Source: a virus
Direction: 5' to 3' (one strand)
DNA: 43,280 nucleotides
Virus record (IMG/VR): IMGVR_UViG_3300030110_000215
Coordinates: 1-43,280 of that record
Positions 8,619 through 17,673 of the stretch are shown here, one piece after another. The notes under the pieces are model-generated. The model saw nothing but the letters and a program-made list of their open reading frames with translations, did not search any database and had not been told where the DNA came from. Each line of letters opens with the position of its first letter. The first letter of the stretch is position 1. A program made the translations under genes and the position numbers.

Positions 8619-10592
8619 ATGAAAGAAACTATACTAAAAAGATTAAAAAAATATAACATGGGGGGAATGCCAACTATGCCTGTTCAACCAATGCCAGAAA
8701 TGCTTGAGAACATGACAGGTCCTACCGGTCCTGCGTATCCTACTCTAGAACCTGGAGTTATAGCAGGAAATGCACCTAATCCTATAAGTTCTTTAATGAA
8801 TTTAGGAAAAACTATTTATAATAACAGACAAACTATTTCAAATATTTTTACACCAAAAAAAGGAGTGGATACAAGTATATTCGCAGGTAAACTGCAAATG
8901 GGAGGAGTAGAACCATTACCAGGAGGTGTGGTAGCACCTATACCAGGAAGTGATGCTGTAGAGTTTATGGGTAATAAACATAATGAGTCAGGTATGGGAT
9001 CAGATAGCGGTATTATGGTAGATCAGCAAACAGAAGTAGAGGATGGAGAAACTATGGACCAGGTTAGTATGAAACATGGTGGTAAACGTGATTATTTCTT
9101 TTCTTCTTATCTAAAGAAAGGAGGTAAGTCATATGCTGATATGCATAAAAACATTTTAGCAATGGGCGGTAGTCAAGAAGATATAAATATGCTAGCTAGA
9201 ATGCAAGAGAAAGCTGCAGGTAGAGATCCTAATCAAGTAGCTAAACTAGGAGGTGTAGTACAGTATGATACAGGAGGTGTAAATATTAATTTAGATGCGA
9301 TTATGGATCAGTATCCTACTTACAGTGAAGAGATATATAATCCAAATATCTTAACAGAACAATTACCACAGTATCAAAATCAAATGGAGTTAAGAGAACA
9401 AAGGAGACCTCCTATAGCAGAACAAAGAAGAAGAATGTTTAGAAACTTACAAACTTTTATTGATAGAGGACAAACTCTTTCACCAGAACAACAAGGACAA
9501 TATAATGAATTATCTAGTGATCCTTTTGTTACTTCTCCAGAGCTTGTAAAATTAGAGCCAATAACAATTGATGGATTACAACGTGATAATTATTTTCAAA
9601 GTTCAATAAAACCACCACCTCCACCAGTAACAAGCGTAGAGATGCCTGAAACAGAAATAACTTTACCTAAAATGTCTGAAGAAGAAATAGCTTTAGCAAA
9701 CAGTGATGCAGACACATATGATTCATACTTAGCTAGAATAGAAATGTCAGGAGAACTTCCAAATGATAGAATAGGATTATTTAAAAGAGGTATACTAAGT
9801 GAAGAGCAGTTTAATAAAAGAAAAGAAAGAGAACAAAACAGACTAGCTAGAAAATTAAATCCAGGTATGCCGCTTGAAGCTAAGATAGCAGCTGGAGTGC
9901 AATTGTTACCTGCTATAACTGCTGCATTTACAAAACCAGAAGAACTAACACAGTATGATTATGAGCCAGGTTTTACATCTCCTATAATGGCTGACAGAGT
10001 TAAAGGTCAAAAATTTGATGCTCCTACACAAGATGCAGCTAGAGCGTCGTTAGCTCGTGCTTACCAAGGACAACAAGAAAACATTGATACAGCAGGATTA
10101 GGACCTGGAAGTCAAAGTAATAGACAAGCTTTATTTGCTAAGAAGATAGAAGGTTTAGACAAGATAGGAGCAAGAGAAGCTGCGGATAAACTAAAAGCAG
10201 AGACAATGACTAAACAAAGTCAGTTTAAAGCAGATGCAATGAATGCTGCAAATGAATTAAAAGCTGCAACTATAAATGCACAGATGATACAAAAAGAAGC
10301 AATGAGAAAACAAGCTGTGGATGCTGCTAATACACAAATGGCAAATCAAGCAGAAATTGATAAGATACAAAAAAGACTTAATATTGTTACTAATCTATCA
10401 CAAAGTATTGCAGGAATAGGAGGAGATTTAATGGCATATAAATCACAGGAAAGACTAGCAAAAGCTATGGGATCTGATGGTATATACCAGAGAGATATAA
10501 TGTCTAGATATTTAAAGAGTCAAAATCCTAACATGAGTGATGATGAAATTAATAAACTTACTTTAGAAACACTAAAAAAACTAGCAAGCTAA
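8619..10592 (+). CDS. Gly/Met-rich virion protein, possible cargo protein, 657 aa
   Basis: The first 230 residues contain spaced short blocks ending in GG: YNMGGMPTMP, LQMGGVEPLPGG, MKHGGK, LKKGGK, AMGGS, KLGG and YDTGG. Between them is a conserved-looking core, PIPGSDAVEFMGNKHNESGM then GIMVDQQTEVEDGETMDQVS, which I remember from other Bacteroidetes phage genomes without a known function. Residues about 390-600 are long charged helices rich in Ala and Gln. The gene starts 12 bases after the previous stop, with an AT-rich leader, and ends in a TAATG overlap with the next gene. By position it corresponds to the cargo proteins between muzzle and RNA polymerase in crAss-like phages. I see no catalytic motif. 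Confidence 0.65.
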   Translation: MKETILKRLKKYNMGGMPTMPVQPMPEMLENMTGPTGPAYPTLEPGVIAGNAPNPISSLMNLGKTIYNNRQTISNIFTPKKGVDTSIFAGKLQMGGVEPLPGGVVAPIPGSDAVEFMGNKHNESGMGSDSGIMVDQQTEVEDGETMDQVSMKHGGKRDYFFSSYLKKGGKSYADMHKNILAMGGSQEDINMLARMQEKAAGRDPNQVAKLGGVVQYDTGGVNINLDAIMDQYPTYSEEIYNPNILTEQLPQYQNQMELREQRRPPIAEQRRRMFRNLQTFIDRGQTLSPEQQGQYNELSSDPFVTSPELVKLEPITIDGLQRDNYFQSSIKPPPPPVTSVEMPETEITLPKMSEEEIALANSDADTYDSYLARIEMSGELPNDRIGLFKRGILSEEQFNKRKEREQNRLARKLNPGMPLEAKIAAGVQLLPAITAAFTKPEELTQYDYEPGFTSPIMADRVKGQKFDAPTQDAARASLARAYQGQQENIDTAGLGPGSQSNRQALFAKKIEGLDKIGAREAADKLKAETMTKQSQFKADAMNAANELKAATINAQMIQKEAMRKQAVDAANTQMANQAEIDKIQKRLNIVTNLSQSIAGIGGDLMAYKSQERLAKAMGSDGIYQRDIMSRYLKSQNPNMSDDEINKLTLETLKKLAS

Positions 10593-13162
10593 TGGCAAAA
10601 TATCAACTACCACAATATCAATCAGTATACAGAGACACAGGATCTGTGCAGGTTAATCAGTTAAAGAGACAAATGTTTTTAGAGAACATGAAAGCAGATG
10701 ATGCATTGTCAACTTCTGTTATGAACATGGATGCTTTAGATAAAGACAAAGAACAAATGAATAGTCTTGCAGAAGTTTACAATAATAATATATCAGAGAG
10801 AGCAGCTAGAAAAGACTATGAAAACCTAGGAATGACTATTCATACAGACGCTATGAACTTTATTAAAGACTATACTCCTATTAAAAAGAGTAAAGATTTA
10901 TATACTGCATATGAAAAGATGTTATCAGAAAGAGTAGCTAAAGGTGATATAACTGATTCAATAAAACAAAGAAAGTTAGCGCAGTCTTTATCTAAATATA
11001 AAGGTATACAGAAAAGTGCAACAGGAGTTATTGATGGAGACTCATATTTTAAAGGAGCAAATGTTACTGCATTTGTAGATGTTAATGCTGAGATTCAAAA
11101 AGCAATGAAAGATGTAATACCAAGAGAAAAAGGGATTAAAGGATTTGAATTAAGAGATGGTGATTTTGATGTATTCCTTTCTTCTAGAACTATGACTGGA
11201 GATCCAAAGGCAGATGGAGCTGTTTGGAAAATTAAGCAAGGAGAAAAAATAGTAGAGGTACCAGACTATGTAGTAGAGAGTGTAACTAAGGATATTTTAC
11301 GTAGACAAGATGTAGCAGGTTTTATAAATCAAGAAGCAGATCTTAATACTTATATGTTTAGTCAAGAAGAAGCTACAGAAAAAATAAATGAATCTATTGT
11401 AAAAATAGATGAGATGATTGCTAAAATACCTAGTTTAGAAAAACTTACGGCTGACGAGAAAAAAGAAGCAATTAAATCTCAAAAAGAACTAAAAGAAAGT
11501 ATTTTAGAAAAACAAAAGACTATGAATAGTGTAGATCTTTTAAAATCTATGACTCGTAATGATTTAAACAATCAGTATATGAAGTCTGCTACAAATAAGT
11601 ATGTATATAGCAATGTATTTGTTGACAAAGATATTTCAGTAATAGATAAAGAGGGAGTTGGATCATCACAAAATAATGATCAAGTAATTCTATCAGGAGA
11701 AGTTAGTGATTCTTTAACTGCTGAAGTATTAGGAGGTAAGACTTTAAAATCTAAGAGAGCATTCCAGCTTGAATCTCAAAACTATTTAGATGAAAGAACT
11801 AGTCAGTTTGGAACTGAATTTAATAATGATATGTTAAATGCTAATACAGAAGCAGATATAAATGCATTAGCTGCAAAGTATAATTTAGTTCCTCAAGATA
11901 TATTAGCTCAATCTAAACAAGTTAAGAGACATCAAGATAATGTAGATTTAATGGAGATTCAACTAGAGGATGCAATAAAAAACGCAACAGGAGGTCAAAG
12001 TAAAGAAGAATATGACGCAGAAGTTAGTGATACTTATGCTACTAAAACAAATCCAAGATATAAGCAAACAGAAAGATTCCCTACAGATGTTGATGGTAAT
12101 ATGTTGCTTAAGGCTTTACAACTTCCTATACATACAATAGGTATGGTGGCTGATTCAAATACTGGGGAAATAATAAATAGAGGTACTGACAATCAAGCTA
12201 TTTTACCAGCTGATGCAACAGTTAAAGATGCAATGGATTGGTTAAGAGATAATGTTTCAGAACAAGATAACATGTCAACTAGTCAAGGTATACTAAAAGG
12301 ACATCCAATGCAAAAAACTTTAATGCAAGCTTTAGTTCAAGCAAATGGAATAGAACTAAAAGGTGAAACAACTGTAGCTATTCGTTATAAAAACAATGCT
12401 TTATCTGCATTAGCAGATGATAACGGTATGGTTTCTAGCGAGTATTTATCTTTAGGTGAAAGTTATTTGAGGTTACTTGAAATGTACAATAAAGACCAAA
12501 ATAAAACTGAAAAGAAAATAGAAGAGCATTTAAATACTCAACAAATTAAATTTGATAATACTATAGCTACAAGCTTTGGAGATAAGACTGAAGAAACTAG
12601 AAAAGAAATAAGAGAAACTATAGCTAAGGGTATTCCTGGAGACTTTATAACTTATACTGATGGAAGTAATGAAGGTATAAAGTGGGATGATGCAATGAAA
12701 GCAGATTATGAAGGAAAAGACTTTGAAATAGTTCCAGAATTATCAGGATTATCAAACATATCTATGATGGATGGAACTCCTCTTATGGCTATAGCTGTTA
12801 AAAGTGAAGGTAAAATTAAAATGTACAATATAAATGCTAAGCAGATTGGTATGCCTTCAGTAGATGAATATACTGCATCAACCGGTTATAAGGTACGAGC
12901 CGTATATGCTAGAGGTGAGTGGGCAAATGTAGATGAATGGTCTCCTAAACTATTTAGCTACGAAGAACAAATTGATCCAGAAGACGCGTCAAAAGGTACA
13001 CAAGAAGTTCAAGGTGTAATGTTTAAATACAATAGTGATCCAGAATTTCCTGTACACATAAGACAAAAAGATGGCACATATAAACGTATGAGTGAAAAAG
13101 CAGGATTAGAATACATTGAAAAATTTGTAGAAGAGAAAGGAATACAAAACTATATATATTAA
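10592..13162 (+). CDS. Helical virion protein, possible ejected cargo, 856 aa
   Basis: Mostly helical and charged. Residues 1-130 look like coiled coil (many Lys/Glu/Asp with regular Leu/Met). Residues 250-320 hold a second coiled-coil stretch (KEAIKSQKELKESILEKQKT). The C-terminal third appears more globular, with Gly, Trp and Tyr (VRAVYARGEWANVDEW). There is no signal peptide or membrane segment, and I recognise no catalytic motif. It is joined to both neighbours by TAATG overlaps, so the three proteins are probably made in fixed ratio. The place between the Gly/Met-rich protein and the membrane-active 1503-aa protein suggests an internal or ejected protein. Confidence 0.6.
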   Translation: MAKYQLPQYQSVYRDTGSVQVNQLKRQMFLENMKADDALSTSVMNMDALDKDKEQMNSLAEVYNNNISERAARKDYENLGMTIHTDAMNFIKDYTPIKKSKDLYTAYEKMLSERVAKGDITDSIKQRKLAQSLSKYKGIQKSATGVIDGDSYFKGANVTAFVDVNAEIQKAMKDVIPREKGIKGFELRDGDFDVFLSSRTMTGDPKADGAVWKIKQGEKIVEVPDYVVESVTKDILRRQDVAGFINQEADLNTYMFSQEEATEKINESIVKIDEMIAKIPSLEKLTADEKKEAIKSQKELKESILEKQKTMNSVDLLKSMTRNDLNNQYMKSATNKYVYSNVFVDKDISVIDKEGVGSSQNNDQVILSGEVSDSLTAEVLGGKTLKSKRAFQLESQNYLDERTSQFGTEFNNDMLNANTEADINALAAKYNLVPQDILAQSKQVKRHQDNVDLMEIQLEDAIKNATGGQSKEEYDAEVSDTYATKTNPRYKQTERFPTDVDGNMLLKALQLPIHTIGMVADSNTGEIINRGTDNQAILPADATVKDAMDWLRDNVSEQDNMSTSQGILKGHPMQKTLMQALVQANGIELKGETTVAIRYKNNALSALADDNGMVSSEYLSLGESYLRLLEMYNKDQNKTEKKIEEHLNTQQIKFDNTIATSFGDKTEETRKEIRETIAKGIPGDFITYTDGSNEGIKWDDAMKADYEGKDFEIVPELSGLSNISMMDGTPLMAIAVKSEGKIKMYNINAKQIGMPSVDEYTASTGYKVRAVYARGEWANVDEWSPKLFSYEEQIDPEDASKGTQEVQGVMFKYNSDPEFPVHIRQKDGTYKRMSEKAGLEYIEKFVEEKGIQNYIY

Positions 13163-16100
13163 TGGGCATACCTATAACAATAAATAGCGGAACTAATTTA
13201 CAAGAGCCTACATCTTCTAGTGGAGGTATAAATTTATACTATGATCCAGACATAGCTAAAAAACCTTTAGACAGAATCTCTAGAATAGATCCGTATGATA
13301 CTATAAACTTTACAAATATATACACAGATGATTTGTCTAAGTATGAGAAATACGATGTACCTACAACTAGATTTTTTAATTGGGATGATCAAAGAGCAAA
13401 AAATCAAAGCACAGGAGAAAAGTGGTTAAATGGTTTAAGTAAAGGATTAGTTACAACTGCAGGAGCTGTAGTAGAAAACACACTTGGTGTAATAGCAGGA
13501 TTAGGTGAAATGGCATTTGGCTCTGGGTATTACTATGATAATTTTATAGGGCAAAGTATAGACAAAGCTAATGATTGGATGCGTGATGCTATGCCTAATT
13601 ATAGAACACAAGCAGAGATGGATATGACTACAGGTCAAAAACTAGGTACTGCTAACTTTTGGGCAGATACAGTATTAAATGGTGTAGGATATAGTATAGG
13701 GTCTATTGCTACTATGTGGTTAACAGGAGGCACAGGGCTTATCATGAGAACTGCAGGGGCAGTAGGCAAAGCACAAAGAGCTAAAAATATATATGATGTA
13801 TCAAAAGCTATTACAACTGGTACAAAACTAGCAGACAAAACTTTTAAAGCTAGTAGAGCGCAAGGATTACTTAATTCTGCTAACATGTTAGAAATGGGAT
13901 TATATATGTCATTAGCAGAAGCTTCAGTAGAAGCAAGAGAAGCACAAAAATCAGCGTATGATGCATTAATAGAAAAAGAATTAGAAGACAGAAATCTAGA
14001 AAGAGAGTTTGAATTAGGAGATGAAGTACGTGCTGATATATTAAATGCTTCTTATGCTGCAGGTAATGCAGATTTCCTAGCACAATTACCAGTATTAGCT
14101 GGTACAAACCTATTTATGTTTGGTAAACAAGTAGCAGGATTTAACACTGCAAGAAAACTAAGACCAGACGTAGCTTTTGATAATGCTACTAAAAAAGTTG
14201 TAAATACAATAGGAGAAAGAGGTCTTTTTAGAACAGGTTTGAGCAGATTAAAACCTTTTGCACAAGGATCTTTAACAGAAGCATTTCAAGAAGGATGGCA
14301 GTTTGCGTCTAAAACAGGAGCAATAGATTATCATACAGATAAATATTTTAATGGAGGAGCTGCAGATATGAGTGAATCTATATTACATGGAATTAATGAA
14401 ACGTTTGGAACACAAGAAGGTTTAGAGTCAATGCTAGTTGGAGCAATTGTAGGGGGAGGTGTTTCTGGAGTACAGAGCGCTATACAAAAACCATATGCAC
14501 AAAGACAAAAGAATGCTAAGTATTTAACTGATTTACTAAATGGAGGGTTTTTAAGAAACGCTGCTAATAAAGGAATGACATCAAATGCTATGACACTTGC
14601 TTTAGTGCAAATGGAACAAGCAAGAGAAAGCGGTGATATAAAAGCTTTCAAAGATGCACAAAACAAACTTATAATGTACAATGCATTTGAAGCTTTACAA
14701 AATGGAGGCTTTGATGTATTTATGGAAAAGCTAGACGATGCTGCATCTTTAGAGGACTCAGAATTTGCAAAAGCTTTTGGGTATGATACTGAACAATCTA
14801 TACAAAAACAAACAGGTAAATCAAAACAACAAATAATAGATAATGCTAAAAAGAAGTATCAAAGTTTTAAAGAAACATATGATAGTATAAACGAAGCTTA
14901 TCCGCCAGCAGATAGAAAAACCGGTCTTCCTAGAATGAGAATGACAGAAGAAGAAAGAAAAGCTGAAGAAGCTGTTTATCAAGGAAGAGAAGCACTACGT
15001 GCACAGCTTATACTAGGTATGGGTAGCATAAAGAATAGAAACAGTAGATTAAAAAGCATACATGATAATATGCAAGCTTTGTTAGATAGCACAGTTAATC
15101 TAAATAATGGAAGTGTTCTAAAAGATATTTTAGCTTTACCACAATTTGGTGGAGAAAATATTTTAGAGTATAGTGCTGCAGAAGAGCAAGAAAATACTCG
15201 AAAAAGACTAAATGAAGTACTACAAGTTCTTGTAAAAAATAATGTAGACCCTGTAAAGATAGCAGACTTTAAAAAGCAAGCTCAAGATTATTTATCATTG
15301 CTAAGAGAAAATCAAGAAACTGTTGAAGCTCATATAAAACTTAGCTCAGATACTTTTGCTCAAGAACAATTTAAAGATGAAGTAGCAAAGAATGTAGAAG
15401 CTGCAAAGAAAAAAGCAAAAGATTCTAAAGATAAAAAGAATGTTGAGGAAGCTAAAACTAGTGAAGATATAAAAAATAATGTAAAAGATGCTGAAGGAGA
15501 AACAAAAGCAGATGCAGAGCAAAAGTTCCAAGATTTAAAACGTCAAGAAAAAGAAGCAGAAGATAAATACTTATCTAAAGATAAAGACTTACCTGCAAAA
15601 AATAGACTTAGATTACTTAAAGCAATAGACACATCTAATCTTAGTGACACAGAAAGAGTGGGACTAGTCAACGCTATAGAAAAATTAGAAAAGTTAGAAA
15701 AACAACAAGCAGAAAAAGAAACACCTATAGGAGAAGATCCAGATGCTCAAACTATAGCTGACATATTAGAACAAGAAGAAACACAAGAAGAGGAAGAAGT
15801 GGATGCAGTACAGCAAGAACCTGAGCCTGCAAAAAGAGAAGTTGTAATTACAGATACTAGTCAACTAGAAATATTTGACGATGTTAGTGTGGAGAATGAT
15901 AACAACGAAACTCCTGTGTTGGGGCTAGAATTAGCAGTAGATCCTACTATATGGGTAAGTGATAAGAAGGTAGGTGTAAATGAAAACGGTGTGCCTGATG
16001 GTTCTACAGGAGATACTGTAAATGGTAAGCCTATAATTATTAGTCAAGAGCCTTTATTAGGAGAGACAGAAGGAACCGAGGTAGAGTTTGTAATAATAGA

Positions 16101-17673
16101 AAATGATTTCTTTGTAGAAAATCATAAAGGTAAACCAACAGAAATTGAACAAACGCCTATTTATGTAAAGATAGGAGATACAATAGTAGGTAAACTACAA
16201 GCTAATAAGAGTGATGAGAGAAAGGCACTAGTACAAAAAATAAGAGAGACTGAAGGACAAGTAGAGATTGAACGTATACAAAACGAGGAATTACGGGGAA
16301 TGACAGATAGGTATAATAGTGAAACAGAAAGTAAAGGATCTCCTTTCTATGGAAAAGAAAAGGTTACTTACGAAGAAATGGAAAAATTATATGCAGATGT
16401 TCTTGATAGAATTAGAAAAAAAGCTAATGCTAATAAAATACTTCGTAGTAAAGGTAGAAAGACAATAACAGCTCAAGAAGTAATAGATGATATAGTGCAA
16501 AACTATATTAATAATACTCCTTTACAATCTATGCCTATAGGAAATCCTGGATTATTCTTACTAAAAGAATATATTAGAGAACAAATTGACGGAACAGCAT
16601 TATTAGGAAAAAAAGTAACTACAAAAATATCAAAAGTAGTTGCTAATAATTATAATAATGCTGTGCTTTCAGAAGCATCAAACACTAGTTACTTTTTTAA
16701 TATAAAAGATGTAATAGGTAATGGTAAGACTGAGAATGTATTATTAGCATTTACTGCAGGTACTCCTGGAGAAACAGATGTTGTACAATGGGAAGTATCA
16801 CCTGTTAGTGATGAAAAGAATCAATCAGATTTACCTAAGATACAAAGAGAAGCGCAACGTGAACAAGCAGAAGGAAGAATAGATCAAGTAGCTGTAGTTG
16901 TAAGACCGGAGAATGTGCCTGGAGGAAAAGCAAGAATATATATAACAAGTACAGCTAACTTATCTGAAGACGCACAACAAAAAGTAATTGATTTAGTATT
17001 AGAAAAAAACTATGATGCAGCTAAAGAAATTGTAGCAGCTAGTCAACAAAGAAGAGGTAATGATAATCCTAGCTTTTTAGAGTTTAACACTTTTGAAAAT
17101 GGCGATAAATACATAGTATACTACAGTCCTAAACTTAGAAAGCTTATACGTATTAATGAAACAGAAATGACAAAAGCTCTAAGTAATCCTGAGAATAAAG
17201 CTTTCTTTGATATTGTTAGTATACAAGATGAGATGTATACAAATAAAGGTAAAAGAAATACTACAGATTTAAAATTTAACTTAGGAGAAGATTTTAATTT
17301 GTTTTTAAGTAATAAAAAATATCATGTAGATAAACAACTTGCTAATAGTACAGAAGAATACTTTAGTCCTGTAGATCCTCAAAGAAGATATGATAACTAC
17401 CAAGAGTATTTATTTAGTCCTGCAGAGGTTGGAGACAGGGTAGAAGGTACGGGACATTATTCTATACTTAGTATTGACGCTGTTAAGATAGGTGAAAGTT
17501 TATTTAACAATCCTAAAGTTACATTTGAAAGAGGTAATGTAATAGGAGAAACAAAACAAGAAGTTGTAGATAAAACAGATTTAACATCTATGAAAAAACA
17601 AGTAGAAGTAAGTGCTGTAGACAAAGCTCCAAAAGGTTTTAAAGATAAATTTAACAAAAAGAATTGTAAATAA
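13162..17673 (+). CDS. Large virion protein with membrane-like segments, probable ejection/cargo protein, 1503 aa
   Basis: Residues about 93-120 (TTAGAVVENTLGVIAGLGEM), 174-204 (GVGYSIGSIATMWLTGGTGL) and 420-442 (MLVGAIVGGGVSGVQSAI) are Gly/Ala-rich hydrophobic segments that could insert in a membrane. Residues about 725-885 are a charged, almost uninterrupted Lys/Glu coiled coil, partly low in complexity (EEETQEEEEVDAVQQE type). The C-terminal part is mixed alpha/beta. It has no recognisable enzyme motif. TAATG overlaps tie it to the 856-aa protein and to the RNA polymerase gene downstream. A protein that must pass through the tail and help the polymerase into the cell would look like this, comparable in role to T7 internal core proteins. 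The function is inferred. Confidence 0.6.
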   Translation: MGIPITINSGTNLQEPTSSSGGINLYYDPDIAKKPLDRISRIDPYDTINFTNIYTDDLSKYEKYDVPTTRFFNWDDQRAKNQSTGEKWLNGLSKGLVTTAGAVVENTLGVIAGLGEMAFGSGYYYDNFIGQSIDKANDWMRDAMPNYRTQAEMDMTTGQKLGTANFWADTVLNGVGYSIGSIATMWLTGGTGLIMRTAGAVGKAQRAKNIYDVSKAITTGTKLADKTFKASRAQGLLNSANMLEMGLYMSLAEASVEAREAQKSAYDALIEKELEDRNLEREFELGDEVRADILNASYAAGNADFLAQLPVLAGTNLFMFGKQVAGFNTARKLRPDVAFDNATKKVVNTIGERGLFRTGLSRLKPFAQGSLTEAFQEGWQFASKTGAIDYHTDKYFNGGAADMSESILHGINETFGTQEGLESMLVGAIVGGGVSGVQSAIQKPYAQRQKNAKYLTDLLNGGFLRNAANKGMTSNAMTLALVQMEQARESGDIKAFKDAQNKLIMYNAFEALQNGGFDVFMEKLDDAASLEDSEFAKAFGYDTEQSIQKQTGKSKQQIIDNAKKKYQSFKETYDSINEAYPPADRKTGLPRMRMTEEERKAEEAVYQGREALRAQLILGMGSIKNRNSRLKSIHDNMQALLDSTVNLNNGSVLKDILALPQFGGENILEYSAAEEQENTRKRLNEVLQVLVKNNVDPVKIADFKKQAQDYLSLLRENQETVEAHIKLSSDTFAQEQFKDEVAKNVEAAKKKAKDSKDKKNVEEAKTSEDIKNNVKDAEGETKADAEQKFQDLKRQEKEAEDKYLSKDKDLPAKNRLRLLKAIDTSNLSDTERVGLVNAIEKLEKLEKQQAEKETPIGEDPDAQTIADILEQEETQEEEEVDAVQQEPEPAKREVVITDTSQLEIFDDVSVENDNNETPVLGLELAVDPTIWVSDKKVGVNENGVPDGSTGDTVNGKPIIISQEPLLGETEGTEVEFVIIENDFFVENHKGKPTEIEQTPIYVKIGDTIVGKLQANKSDERKALVQKIRETEGQVEIERIQNEELRGMTDRYNSETESKGSPFYGKEKVTYEEMEKLYADVLDRIRKKANANKILRSKGRKTITAQEVIDDIVQNYINNTPLQSMPIGNPGLFLLKEYIREQIDGTALLGKKVTTKISKVVANNYNNAVLSEASNTSYFFNIKDVIGNGKTENVLLAFTAGTPGETDVVQWEVSPVSDEKNQSDLPKIQREAQREQAEGRIDQVAVVVRPENVPGGKARIYITSTANLSEDAQQKVIDLVLEKNYDAAKEIVAASQQRRGNDNPSFLEFNTFENGDKYIVYYSPKLRKLIRINETEMTKALSNPENKAFFDIVSIQDEMYTNKGKRNTTDLKFNLGEDFNLFLSNKKYHVDKQLANSTEEYFSPVDPQRRYDNYQEYLFSPAEVGDRVEGTGHYSILSIDAVKIGESLFNNPKVTFERGNVIGETKQEVVDKTDLTSMKKQVEVSAVDKAPKGFKDKFNKKNCK

